64,000 nt of DNA from Methylocystaceae bacterium (GCA_009773555.1 WSXZ01000030.1:1-64000), one strand, 5' to 3'. Positions 19,519 to 29,809 are shown, numbered from the stretch's first letter. Translations and numbers: made by a program. Notes: a model not told the origin generated them from the sequence alone.

Positions 19519-20955
19519 ACGGGCCGCAGACGCCGCGCCGCGAAGAGCGCGAAAGCGCAAGCGAGCGCGAGCCAGGCGAACAGGCCGATTATCGGGAGGG
19601 CGCTGTAGCCGAGGGCGAAGACCGCGCCGGGCGCGCGATAGGCGAAGCAGGCGATCTTTCGCCACAGCTCCGGACCCGCGACGTAGTGATTGTCGTGGGC
19701 GAAATGGATGATGTTGTCGCTGACCTGATTTTGGATGTCGCGCCGGTGCGCCTCGGCCGCCGTGGCGAAATCGAACTGGCTGCGGCTGTCGACGCCGGCG
19801 AAGGCCATCGAGATCGGCCGCAGCGCGAGCAGCGGGAACAGGAAGCCGGGCGCGGCGCGCAGCGCGTCCTGGCGGTCGAAGGCCGACTGCAGCGCGCCGA
19901 AGTGGCGGCGAGAGGCCGCGGAAGCTGACCGGCAGATCCTCGATGCGCGACACGCCGTATGTCTTCAGCGTCTCGTCGCGGAAAGCGACGAAGGCGGGAT
20001 GGCTTTCGTCATGGCCGAATGTCTTCGCCTTGTCCTGCGCGATTCCCGCCCGAAACTCCTGCCATGTCGGCGTCGGCGCGAAGGCGCGCGCGGCGTCCGT
20101 GGCGAGGCGCGGCGCGAGAAAGGAATTGGCGAGCCAGAAGGCGAGCAGCGTCACGAGCGCGGCGCGGGAGTTTCTCGCCAAAGCCGAAACGCCCAGCGCC
20201 AGAAAGGCGAAGCCGGCGAGATAGGCCGCATAGGCTGCGCCAAGCGCGCCGAGCCGAAGGAATTGATCGGCAAGCGACAGGCGCTCGCGATCGACGAAGA
20301 AGACGAGTGCGAGCGCCGCGCCGATGAAGGCCGGCGCGAGCAGCGCGAAAATCGCGCCGATGAGCGCCATCGCCTTGCCGGCGAGAATGTCGCGCGGCCG
20401 CGCGCCGACGCTGAGCAACTGTTTCAGCGTGCCGCTTTCGCGCTCGCCCGAGAAGCTCGCAAAGCCCATCAGGATGACGATGAGCGGCGCGACCGTCTGC
20501 AGGATGAAGGCGAGCGACAGCGAGCCGAGCCGCGCGCCGACGCCGCCGTCGCGCGCCTGTTTGAACTGTGTCTCGTTCTGCTTATGCGCCTCGAGCCACA
20601 CCGCCGAGCCGACATAGGCGTCGACGCCGGGATCGGCGAGCGCCAGCGGGCTCAACGGCTTGAAGGCGTATTGGCCGAAATGCGCGGCGGCGTGCGGATT
20701 CTTGGCGCTCTGTCCGACCCAGAGGTCGCGATCGGCCTGCGCCGCCGCCTCGCGCTCGCGCAGGATGCGGGCGTTCTCGACATAGCCGAAGGCGAGCGCG
20801 GCGAGCATCAGCGCGACGACGAAGACGCAGAGCCAGACGAGGCGACGGTCGCGGAACAGCTCCAGCCATTCCTTGCCGGCGACGGCGCGCACGACGCGCC
20901 AGCGGCTCTTCGCCGGCGCCGTCGTGGCGAGCGGGGCGAGAGCGAGATCGCTCAC
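19515..20955 (-). pseudogene. ABC-2 type transporter permease (first), frame-disrupted
   Basis: MSDLALAPLATTAPAKSRWRVVRAVAGKEWLELFRDRRLVW..EDLPVSFRGL in one frame; HFGALQSAFDRQDALRAAPGFLFPLLALRPISMAFAGVDS..AARRLRPV in another; junction ~19901-19920. Confidence 0.8.
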
Positions 20956-21597
20956 GCCGCCGCCCTCGCGAAGAGATCGAGATAGGCGCGCTCCAGCCCC
21001 AGATGATCGACGTCATCAGCGCCGAAGACGGATGCGAGACGCCCCTGCGCCATGATGCCGATCTTGGTGCCGCATTGCTTGGCGAGGAAGAGGTCATGTG
21101 TGACCATCAGCACCGCCATGCCCTCCTTGCGCAGCCGCTCGATAAGAGCGGCGAATTCATTGGCCGCGAGCGGATCGAGGCCGGAGGTCGGCTCATCCAG
21201 CACCAGCGCCTGCGCGCGCCTTGCGAGCGCGATGGCGACGCCGACCTTCTGGCGCATGCCCTTGGAATAGCCGCGCACGGGACGATCGAAGGCGTCGCTC
21301 GGCAGGCAGATTCTCGAGGCCCGTCAGCGCGCCGTAGAGCATCACCTGCTCGGGGATATAGGCGAGAAGCGCGCGCGCCGCAGAGGGATCAACCGCCGCG
21401 TCGATCCCACAGACGAGCGCCTGACCTGCGGTCGGCTGGATAAAATTCAGGAAGAGATTGACGGTCGTCGTCTTGCCGGCGCCGTTGGGGCCGAGCAGGC
21501 AAAACACCTCGCCCGCCGGCACGGTCAAATTCAAACGATCGAGCGCCGGAGAGTCCGCGCCGTCGTAACGCTTGGTGAGATTGCACGCTTCGAGCAT
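20952..21597 (-). pseudogene. ABC transporter ATP-binding protein, frame-disrupted between Walker A and signature
   Basis: MLEACNLTKRYDGADSPALDRLNLTVPAGEVFCLLGPNGAGKTTTVN..YGALTGLENL then SDAFDRPVRGYSKGMRQKVGVAIALARRAQALVLDEPTSGLDP in a different frame; junction ~21298-21312. Confidence 0.85.
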
Positions 21598-21811
21598 GGC
21601 CGCATCCGCCTTACGACTCACCGCCGGCGCGCGTGGCCCGCGCCGGCGTCAAGTATGATTTCTGCCTCAAATCTGCATCATTGCGTCAAGGCGGTCAAGC
21701 GCGCGGGCGACACGTCACTTAGCTTCTAGACCTTCCAAGGAAGCGGTCTAAAGCTGGTCGGCCGCCCTCTCGTTTTGGATTTATTCCGCGGTTGGGTAAT
21801 TTTGCGCGCAA

Positions 21812-22184
21812 TTGAGGATCAAGCGATCATGTCGAAGGCGCGGAGCGCCGCTATTGCCTTTGCGCCGCGCCGAAGCCTGTCGGCGTTATCATGCGCGCCG
21901 GCGACATGGCTGGGCGTCCTCGGCAGCTACCTTCCGCGTCCTCTACTGGGTCATTGGCGTCTCATTCCTCGGCGCCGTCTATCTGAAGACGCGCGTGAAG
22001 GGCGTGCGCGACGGCCGCTATATTTTTTTGGTGCTTTGGCGCGAGCCTGGCTCGGCTCCTCCCCGCGATCGAAATCAACAAGGAGTTCACCGCCTTCTTC
22101 GACGATCCCAAACGCGAGCGACTGACCGGTTGGCAGAGCTTCGTCTTTTCGGCGATCCGCCTGGTGGGCTGGGTGTTCGGGTGA
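21812..22184 (+). pseudogene. Frame-disrupted small hypothetical protein
   Basis: FRVLYWVIGVSFLGAVYLKTRVKGVRDGRYIFLVLWREPG in one frame; EINKEFTAFFDDPKRERLTGWQSFVFSAIRLVGWVFG* in another. Confidence 0.4.
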
Positions 22185-22311
22185 TCCTTCTCGCCGCCAT
22201 CTCCGGCCTGACGCAAGGATCGTGACGAGAGCCCGATACGCCATGGTCGGCCCGCCGGTTCAAAGGCAGCCCCTTTCGGATGCTTTTCGCCGCATCCGAA
22301 TATGACGAAAA

Positions 22312-22337
22312 CGGCGCGCCGGTTTCCCGACGCGCCG
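22312..22337 (-). terminator. Intrinsic terminator downstream of ccr
   Basis: Minus strand CGGCGCG-TCGGGAAACCGG-CGCGCCG followed by TTTT. Confidence 0.65.
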
Positions 22338-22361
22338 CGAATTTTCTCCAGGCTGAAAAAC

Positions 22362-23524
22362 CTATTTCTGCTTATAGGCTTCCGTCACATCCTCGACGGT
22401 GCGCAATCCCGGCTTCGGCGACATCACCAGCACCGCCATATTGCCGGGCGCATGTTCATTCTTCCACATCTTAGTGTGCGCAAGTGGGATTTTCTCCCAA
22501 GGGAACACTTCCGACATGCAGGGGTCGACGCGCCGGTCCAGCACGAAGCGATTGGCGGCGGTCGCCTGCTTCAAATGGGCGAAATGCGAACCCTGAATGC
22601 GCTTCTGGCGCATCCACACATAGCGGGCGTCGAAGGTGAGGTTGAAGCCGGTCGTGCCGGCGCAGAACACCACCATGCCGCCGCGCTTCACCACCAGACA
22701 GGAAACCGGGAAGGTCTGTTCGCCCGGATGTTCAAAGACGATGTCGACGTCCTTCTTGCCGGTGATGTCCCAGATCGCCTTGCCGAAGGCGCGGGCGTTC
22801 TTGGTCCATTCGTTGAACTCGGGCGTGTTGACCAGATGACGCCGATGGCGTTGGCGCCCGAGGCGGCGCAGAGCTGCACGGCGAAGACGCCAAGGCCGCC
22901 GGAGGCGCCCCACACCAGCACATTGTCGCCCGGCTTCAACTGGTGCGGCGCGTGGCCAAAGAGCATGCGATAGGCGGTGGCGAGCGTCAGCGTGTAACAA
23001 GCCGCCTCTTCCCAGGTGAGGTGCTTGGGGCGCTCCATGAGCTGGCGGTCCTGAACGCGGCAGAACTGGGCGAAAGAGCCGTCCGGCGTCTCATAGCCCC
23101 AGATGCGCTGCGAGGTCGAGAACATCGGATCGCCGCCGTTGCACTCCTCGTCGTCGCCGTCATCCTGGTTGCAGTGGATGATGACCTCGTCGCCGACCTT
23201 CCAGCGCTTCACCTTGGAGCCGACCGCCCAGACGATGCCAGAGGCGTCCGAGCCGGCGATATGAAACGGATTTTTGTGAACGTCGAACATCGACACCGGC
23301 TCGCCGAGCGAGGCCCAGACGCCGTTGTAATTGACGCCCGCCGCCATCACGAGAACGAGCACGTCGTGACTGTCGAGCTCCCAGGTCGGCACGACCTCCA
23401 TCTGCATGGCGTTTTCCGGCGGCCCCTGCCGCTCGCGGCGGATCGCCCAGGCGTACATGTTCTTGGGAACATGCCCGAGCGGCGGAATCTCGCCCATCTC
23501 ATAGAGGTCTTTCTTCTCGCTCAA
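22362..23524 (-). pseudogene. ccr: Crotonyl-CoA carboxylase/reductase, frame-disrupted
   Basis: MSEKKDLYEMGEIPPLGHVPKNMYAWAIRRERQGPPENAMQMEVV..GDNVLVWGASGGLGVFAVQLCAASGANAIGVI then VNTPEFNEWTKNARAFGKAIWDITGKKDVDIVFEHPGEQTFPVSC.. in a different frame; junction ~22828-22841. Confidence 0.9.
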
Positions 23525-23678
23525 GGTTTCGTTCCCTTCCGGCGGAGCTTATAATAGGGCGACGGCGCGCTTCATAGCGCGAAATTCCTATGGATCGGCA
23601 AGTGTTTCTCTATCGCTGCGGGAAGCCTTTCGGCGCCGGCGCATTATTTATCTGCGCCTGGGGGCAGAAAGAGACCCG

Positions 23679-24242
23679 ATGGAAACCGCGCCCGAGATCG
23701 ATTTCATCGACATGGAGCCGCGCCCGGAGCTGGGCGCAAAAATCGTCGCCAAGCTGGCTCAGCTGGAGAAGGTTTATGGGCGCATGACCGCCTGCCGCGT
23801 CGTCGCCAAGGGGCCCAGCGGCCATCATCGGACCGGCGGCCAACATCATTTTACGATCTACATCGCGCTCCCCGACGGTCGCGAAGTGTCGGTAGAGCGC
23901 ACGCCCGACGCCGACGAGCGCTTCATGGACGCTGATTTCGCGCTCAACGACGCCTTCAGGCGGGCGCGGCGGCAATTGCGCGATCAGTCGCGCCAGCTTC
24001 GCGGCAAGGTCAAGCATCACGAGACGGCGCCGACGGCCGTGGTGAAAAGCGTATCTCGCGCCGACGGCTTCGGCTTCCTTGAAAGCGAGGATGGACGCGA
24101 GATTTATTTTCACCGCAACAGCGTGGCCGAACCCGGCTTTGACGCGCTCGAAATCGGCGAGCGGGTGGAGTTCCTGGAAGGCCAAGGCCGGGAGGGCGGG
24201 ATAGGCATGTATTGGCCGGAGGCCGCGCGCCATGCCGCGTAA
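23679..24242 (+). CDS. HPF/RaiA-like ribosome-associated protein fused to a cold-shock domain
   Basis: N-terminal RaiA-like (IVAKLAQLEKVYGRMTACRVVAKGPSGHHRTGGQHHFTIYIALPDGREVSVER) and C-terminal CSD (VVKSVSRADGFGFLESEDGREIYFHRNSVAEPGFDALEIGERVEF). Confidence 0.8.
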   Translation: METAPEIDFIDMEPRPELGAKIVAKLAQLEKVYGRMTACRVVAKGPSGHHRTGGQHHFTIYIALPDGREVSVERTPDADERFMDADFALNDAFRRARRQLRDQSRQLRGKVKHHETAPTAVVKSVSRADGFGFLESEDGREIYFHRNSVAEPGFDALEIGERVEFLEGQGREGGIGMYWPEAARHAA

Positions 24243-24447
24243 GTTGAAGCCCGGCGATCCCGTCAGCTGGAAGACATCCCAGGGCGTGACGACCGGCAAG
24301 GTCGTCAAGAAGGTCACGGCGCGGGCGCGCGTGAAAGGCCATGTCGCCGAGGCGAGCCCGGACAATCCACAATATCTGGTCGAAAGCGGTAAGACGGGCG
24401 CCCGCGCGATCCACAAGCCAAAAGCGCTGAAGAAAGATGAGCGCTGA
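24232..24447 (+). CDS. DUF2945/HVA1-type TUDOR-like small protein
   Basis: MPRKLKPGDPVSWKTSQGVTTGKVVKKVTARARVKGHVAEASPDNPQYLVESGKTGARAIHKPKAL. Confidence 0.8.
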   Translation: MPRKLKPGDPVSWKTSQGVTTGKVVKKVTARARVKGHVAEASPDNPQYLVESGKTGARAIHKPKALKKDER

Positions 24448-24622
24448 CTCGAGGCGTGCGACTTGCTCAAGCGGCTATACTACTCAACGGTCACGTAAAT
24501 TCCTCCCGTTGATACCTACATCAATAAGGGCGCCGGCTGGATTTCGGACGCTTACCGCCCATTGCGCCCGTCTTCCTCCAGCGCTGGCCGCATGCTAAGC
24601 GCAACGGCGGAGGAGAGGCTAT

Positions 24623-26599
24623 ATGAACGACATGTCCGCCCCGCGCCGCGACAAGCCCTGGATGTTTCGCACCTACGCCGGTCATTCGACGGCCAGCGAG
24701 TCCAATAAGCTCTATCGCTCCAATCTCGCCAAAGGGCAGACCGGTCTCTCCATCGCATTCGATCTGCCGACGCAGACGGGCTACGACTGCGACCACATTC
24801 TCTCGCGCGGCGAGGTCGGCAAGGTCGGCGTGCCGGTCTCGCATCTTGGCGACATGCGCGCGCTCTTCGACGGCATTCCGATCGCCGAGATGAATACGTC
24901 GATGACCATCAACGCCACCGCCGTGTGGCTGATGGCGCTCTACATCGCCGCCGCCGAGGAACAGGGCGCGCCCCGCGCAAAACTGCAGGGCACGACGCAA
25001 AACGACATCATCAAGGAATATCTCTCGCGCGGTTCCTATGTGTTTCCGCCGACGCAGTCGCTGCGCCTCACACAGGACCTCATTCTCTTCACAACGAAGG
25101 AATGCCCCAAGTTCAATCCGATGAACGTCTGCTCCTACCATCTGCAGGAAGCCGGCGCGACGCCGTCGCAGGAACTGGCCTATGCGCTCGCGACCGCCGT
25201 CGCCATTCTCGACAATGTGAAGACGTCTGGCGAACTCTCGGACGAAGATTTCGCGCAGGTCGTCGGCCGCATCTCCTTCTTCGTCAACGCCGGCATGCGC
25301 TTCGTCACCGAACTGTGCAAAATGCGGGCGTTCGCGGAGCTTTGGGAAGAGATCACGCGCGAGCGCTACGGGGTGAAGGACGAGAAGCTCCGCCGCTTCC
25401 GCTATGGCGTGCAGGTCAATTCGCTGGGCCTCACCGAGCAGCAGCCGGAAAACAACGTCTATCGCATCCTGATCGAGATGCTCGCCGTCGTTCTCTCCAA
25501 GAACGCGCGCGCGCGCGCCGTGCAGCTTCCGGCCTGGAACGAAGCGCTCGGCCTGCCGCGCCCCTTCGACCAGCAATGGTCGCTGCGCATGCAGCAGATC
25601 ATGGCCTATGAGACGGACCTCTTGGAATATGGCGACATCTTCGACGGCAATCCGGAGATCGCCCGCAAGGTCGCCGAATTGAAGGCCGAAGCGATGGCCG
25701 AACTCAAGAAGATCGAAGAACTCGGCGGCGCGGCCGCGGCGGTCGAGATCGGCTATATGAAGGGCAAGCTCGTCGAAGCTAACACCGCGCGTCTCGAGTC
25801 GATCGAGGCCGGCGAGCAGATCGTCGTCGGCGTCAACAAATTCACTGGCGGCGAGCCGTCGCCGCTCGCCTCGGGCGACGACCAGATCATGGTCGTGCCG
25901 GAACATGTCGAAGCCGAACAGATTGCGCGGCTGAAGGCCTGGCGCGAAAGCCGCGACCAGAACGCCGCGCAAGCCGCGATCGAAGAGCTGGCCCGCGCCG
26001 CCAAGGAAGGCCGCAATATGGTCGAGCCGTCCATCGCTGCGGCGAAGGCGGGCGTCACCACCGGCGAATGGGGCAATGTTTTACGCGGGGTGTTCGGGGA
26101 ATATCGCGCGCCGACGGGCGTCTCCTCGACCGCCCGACAGGTCGGCGGCGCGCTCGACGCCGTGCGCGGCGAAGTCGAACGCGTGTCGCAAAAGCTCGGC
26201 AAGCGCGCGAAATTTTTGGTCGGCAAGCCGGGCCTCGACGGCCATTCCAACGGCGCCGAGCAGATCGCCGTGCGCGCCCGCGACGCCGGCTTCGACGTGA
26301 TCTACGCCGGCATCCGCTCGACGCCGGCCGAACTCGTCGAGGCGGCGAAGAAGGAAGGCGCGCATTGCATCGGCCTCTCCATTCTCTCAGGCTCGCATGT
26401 GACGCTGGCGCATGAAGTGATCAAACTGATGAAGCAGGAGGGCGTGGACGCGCCGCTGGTCGTCGGCGGCATTATTCCGCCAGCCGATGAAAAGCTTTTG
26501 CGCGACGCGGGCGTCGCGGCGGTCTATACGCCGAAGAACTATGACCTCAACGCCATCATGACCGACCTCGCCCACATCATCGAGAAGGCGGCGGTTTAG
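24623..26599 (+). CDS. ecm: Ethylmalonyl-CoA mutase
   Basis: 658 aa; RTYAGHSTASESNKLYRSNLAKGQTGLSIAFDLPTQTGYDCDH and C-terminal B12 domain (GKPGLDGHSNGAEQIAVRARDAGFDVIY); context with ccr and mcd. Confidence 0.92.
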   Translation: MNDMSAPRRDKPWMFRTYAGHSTASESNKLYRSNLAKGQTGLSIAFDLPTQTGYDCDHILSRGEVGKVGVPVSHLGDMRALFDGIPIAEMNTSMTINATAVWLMALYIAAAEEQGAPRAKLQGTTQNDIIKEYLSRGSYVFPPTQSLRLTQDLILFTTKECPKFNPMNVCSYHLQEAGATPSQELAYALATAVAILDNVKTSGELSDEDFAQVVGRISFFVNAGMRFVTELCKMRAFAELWEEITRERYGVKDEKLRRFRYGVQVNSLGLTEQQPENNVYRILIEMLAVVLSKNARARAVQLPAWNEALGLPRPFDQQWSLRMQQIMAYETDLLEYGDIFDGNPEIARKVAELKAEAMAELKKIEELGGAAAAVEIGYMKGKLVEANTARLESIEAGEQIVVGVNKFTGGEPSPLASGDDQIMVVPEHVEAEQIARLKAWRESRDQNAAQAAIEELARAAKEGRNMVEPSIAAAKAGVTTGEWGNVLRGVFGEYRAPTGVSSTARQVGGALDAVRGEVERVSQKLGKRAKFLVGKPGLDGHSNGAEQIAVRARDAGFDVIYAGIRSTPAELVEAAKKEGAHCIGLSILSGSHVTLAHEVIKLMKQEGVDAPLVVGGIIPPADEKLLRDAGVAAVYTPKNYDLNAIMTDLAHIIEKAAV

Positions 26600-26620
26600 G
26601 CGCGAATCGCAACCTCTCCG

Positions 26621-26725
26621 CGTCATGCCCGCGCTCGTCGCGGGCATCCACGCGCCAGTTCAGTCGGCCTGCCGCATAAGTGGCGATTGCCTTCGTGGAT
26701 GGCCGGGACAAGCCCGGCCATGACG
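26621..26725. repeat. REPIN-like inverted pair B of 32-bp palindromic units
   Basis: cgtcatgcccgcgctcgtcgcgggcatccacg (26621-26652) and cgtggatggccgggacaagcccggccatgacg (26694-26725). Confidence 0.9.
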
Positions 26726-26830
26726 CGCCCAATGTCAGGTCTCGACAGGGATTGCTTTGGGCAGCCCGGACTTGTGCCGCGCGCCGCGCATGCGCAATAA
26801 CCGACCTACGAAAACAAGCTCGGGAAGTTA

Positions 26831-28552
26831 ATGACTGCCGACGCCATCGCCCCACCCGATTTCTTTAGCCGGGATCGAACCATCGCTTCTCCCGCCTTCA
26901 ATCGCTGGCTCGTGCCGCCGGCGGCGCTGGCGATTCATCTCTGCATCGGCATGGCCTACGGCTTTTCCGTCTTCTGGCTGCCGCTGTCGCGGATCATTGG
27001 CGGCGCGCAGCCGAAGGAATGCCCTGAGACGCTCGGGTTTTTCGCCACGCTCGTGGCGACCGATTGCGACTGGAAGGTCAGCTGGCTTGGCTGGACCTTC
27101 ACGCTCTTTTTCGTCCTGCTCGGCTCCTCGGCGGCGGTCTTCGGCCATTGGCTGGAGACGGCCGGACCCCGAAAGGCCGGTCTCGCGGCGGCCTGCTGCT
27201 GGTGCGGCGGCCTGCTGATCTCGGCGCTCGGCGTCTATCTGCATCAGATCTCTTTGCTGTGGATCGGCTCCGGCGTGATCGGCGGCATTGGTCTCGGGCT
27301 CGGATATATCTCGCCCGTCTCGACGCTCATCAAATGGTTTCCCGACCGGCGCGGCCTGGCGACGGGTCTCGCGATCATGGGATTTGGCGGCGGCGCCATG
27401 ATCGGCGCGCCGCTCGCCGACCGGCTGATGGGCTTCTACGCCACGCCGGCTTCGCCGGGCGTCTGGCAGACCTTCGTGACGCTGGCGGCGATCTATTTCG
27501 CCTTCATGGTCGCCGGCGCGCTCAGCTACCGGGTGCCGTCCGAAGGCTGGACGCCGGAAGGATTCACGCCGCCCGCGGCGGCCAAGAACGCCATGGTGAC
27601 GCATCGTCATGTGCATCTCGACGTCGCCTGGAAGACGCCGCAATTCTGGCTGCTCTGGGCCGTGCTCTGTCTCAACGTCTCCGCCGGCATCGGCGTTCTG
27701 GGCATGGCCTCGCCGATGCTGCAGGAAGTTTTCGGCGGCAGGCTGATCGGTCTGGACATCGGTTTTGATCAGCTCGCCCCCGATCAGAAAAAGCAGATCG
27801 CGGCGATCGCAGCGGGCTTCACTGGCCTGTTGAGCCTGTGCAACATCGGCGGGCGCATCGGCTGGGCCTCGGCGTCCGATACATTTGGCCGCAAGGTCAC
27901 CTACGCGATCTTTTTTATCGTCGGCATCGCGCTCTATTCCGCCGAACCCTTCGCGGCGAAGGGCGGCATGGTCGGCCTCTTCGTCCTGCTCTTCGCCGTC
28001 ATCATCACCATGTATGGCGGCGGCTTCGCGACGATCCCCGCCTATCTCGCCGACATCTTCGGCACGCATCATGTCGGCGCCATTCATGGCCGGCTGCTGA
28101 CCGCCTGGTCGACGGCGGGCGTGCTCGGACCGGTGCTGGTCAATTACATTCGCGAATATCAGCTTGCGCACGGCGCGCCGCGCGAAGACGCCTATAATCA
28201 GACCATGTATGTGCTCGCGGGCCTGCTGCTCTGCGGTCTCGTCTGCAATCTGCTGGTGCGGCCCTGCGCCGAGAAATATTACATGAGCGATGAAGAGGTC
28301 GCGGCGCAAAAGCACATCACGGTCGCCGAGGTCGTCAAGGAAGATGACGAGGTCCACGCCGACTTCGAGGATTTCGTCGAAGAAGGGTTGGACCCCGCGG
28401 CGACCGACGCCGATCCGCCGGTCGCCGCGCGCCCGTCGCCCGGCTCAAAGGGCGGATCATTGCTGCTGGTTTTCGCCTGGGCCGCCGTTGGCGTCCCCCT
28501 CGCCTGGGGGGTCTGGACGACGCTTCTCAAAACCGCCGCGCTGTTTCACTAG
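26831..28552 (+). CDS. OFA-family (oxalate/formate antiporter-like) MFS transporter
   Basis: 573 aa; NRWLVPPAALAIHLCIGMAYGFSVFWLPLSRIIGG..; 12-TM pattern, extended C-terminus. Confidence 0.88.
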   Translation: MTADAIAPPDFFSRDRTIASPAFNRWLVPPAALAIHLCIGMAYGFSVFWLPLSRIIGGAQPKECPETLGFFATLVATDCDWKVSWLGWTFTLFFVLLGSSAAVFGHWLETAGPRKAGLAAACCWCGGLLISALGVYLHQISLLWIGSGVIGGIGLGLGYISPVSTLIKWFPDRRGLATGLAIMGFGGGAMIGAPLADRLMGFYATPASPGVWQTFVTLAAIYFAFMVAGALSYRVPSEGWTPEGFTPPAAAKNAMVTHRHVHLDVAWKTPQFWLLWAVLCLNVSAGIGVLGMASPMLQEVFGGRLIGLDIGFDQLAPDQKKQIAAIAAGFTGLLSLCNIGGRIGWASASDTFGRKVTYAIFFIVGIALYSAEPFAAKGGMVGLFVLLFAVIITMYGGGFATIPAYLADIFGTHHVGAIHGRLLTAWSTAGVLGPVLVNYIREYQLAHGAPREDAYNQTMYVLAGLLLCGLVCNLLVRPCAEKYYMSDEEVAAQKHITVAEVVKEDDEVHADFEDFVEEGLDPAATDADPPVAARPSPGSKGGSLLLVFAWAAVGVPLAWGVWTTLLKTAALFH

Positions 28553-28624
28553 GCGCTCGCGATGAGCTTAATCGGCTTCGGGCGGCAGGCTTCGAACTCG
28601 GCTTAATTTCAACTCACTTTCAGC

Positions 28625-28762
28625 CGTCATGCCCGGCCTTGTGCCGGGCATCCACGCCGGGACATCGCGAGGCGCATCGCGCGGAGGCGGTATATTTGGT
28701 TCATGTTCTCACATTTGCATCGCGTGGTCGCGTGGATGGCCGCGACAAGCGCGGCCATGACG
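28625..28762. repeat. REPIN-like inverted pair C of 32-bp palindromic units
   Basis: cgtcatgcccggccttgtgccgggcatccacg (28625-28656) and cgtggatggccgcgacaagcgcggccatgacg (28731-28762). Confidence 0.9.
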
Positions 28763-28907
28763 CGGTGAGATGACGCCTGTTAACCTGGGTTCGGTCCTGT
28801 TTCGCGCGGCCCTCGCCTTGATCGCGGCCGGCTTGTTTGCCAGAAGTCGGAGTCGCTTGGCGCCTTCGTGATTCGTCGCGGGGCCGACAAACGAGACGAG
28901 GGCCTCT

Positions 28908-29780
28908 ATGGCGACCGCTTGCACGAATGGGCTCGACACCGGTTTTGTCGATCTCGGTTATATGAAAGTCGCCGTTCTTGGCGTGGTGCAGGGCATCACC
29001 GAGCTTCTGCCGATCTCCTCGACCGCGCATATGCGCATCGTGCCGGCGCTGCTCGGCTGGAAGGACCCCGGCTCCGCCTTCTCCGCGGCGATGCAGCTCG
29101 CGGCGCTCGCCGCCGTCGTCAGCTATTTCTGGAGCGACATCCGCGCGCTTGCCGAGGGGTCCGTGCGGGCGCTGGTGCGGCGCGATTTCAACGCCTGGAC
29201 CTTTCGCTTCGTCGTCTGGATCGCGCTCGCGACCGTGCCGATCGGCATCGCCGGCCTCGCGCTGTCGCATACGCTCAACACCTGCGGCTCGCCGCTGCGC
29301 ACGCTGCCGGTGATCGGCATTTCCTCGATCGTGATGGCGGCGCTGCTCGCCATCGCCGAACTCTATTGCAATCACAAGCGCACGCTCGAACATGTCAGCC
29401 TGAAGGACGCGATGATCGTCGGCTTCGCGCAGGTCGGCGCGCTCATTCCGGGCGTCTCGCGCTCGGGCTCGACTCTGACGGCGGCGCTCTTCTTAGACCT
29501 CAAGCGCGAGGAAGCGGCGCGCTTTTCCTTCCTGCTCGGCCTGCCGGCGATCGCCCTCGCGGGCCTCAAGGAGCTGTGGGAGCTGCATAAGGCGCAGCTC
29601 GATTTCCACGGCTGGGCGGTGCTGACGCTCGGGCTCTTCGTCGCCTCGATCTCCGCCTTTGTCGCGATCTGGGGCTTGCTGCGGATTCTCGAGCGCTTCT
29701 CCGCCTGGCCCTTCGTCTTCTATCGCGCCTTCATCGGAATCGTGCTGCTCGTCGGCTTCTACGCAGGCTTTTTGGTCTGA
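28908..29780 (+). CDS. uppP: Undecaprenyl-diphosphatase
   Basis: VLGVVQGITELLPISSTAHMRIVPALLGW and IPGVSRSGSTLTAALFLDLKREEAARFSFLLGLPAI. Confidence 0.93.
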   Translation: MATACTNGLDTGFVDLGYMKVAVLGVVQGITELLPISSTAHMRIVPALLGWKDPGSAFSAAMQLAALAAVVSYFWSDIRALAEGSVRALVRRDFNAWTFRFVVWIALATVPIGIAGLALSHTLNTCGSPLRTLPVIGISSIVMAALLAIAELYCNHKRTLEHVSLKDAMIVGFAQVGALIPGVSRSGSTLTAALFLDLKREEAARFSFLLGLPAIALAGLKELWELHKAQLDFHGWAVLTLGLFVASISAFVAIWGLLRILERFSAWPFVFYRAFIGIVLLVGFYAGFLV

Positions 29781-29809
29781 TACGAATTTCGTCGACCGCT
29801 ACGCAGGGT

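Noticed and set aside
18124-19608. 494-aa ORF antisense to ABC permease
   Set aside because: Arg-rich antisense translation with no domain.
19515-20955. 971-aa two-permease fusion protein (ORF 18040..20955)
   Set aside because: The 'linker' (PPLRRAAVGLRPPGRAARRAR..) is out-of-frame translation; the true C-terminus of permease 1 lies in another frame with its own stop overlapping the permease 2 start.
24521-25972. 483-aa ORF antisense to ecm
   Set aside because: GC-rich codon-mirroring artefact; the opposite strand encodes a highly conserved mutase and the antisense product is low-complexity with no recognisable family.
26828-28357. 509-aa ORF antisense to the MFS transporter
   Set aside because: Composition typical of antisense ORFs in high-GC genomes (R/G/D/H rich), no domain.
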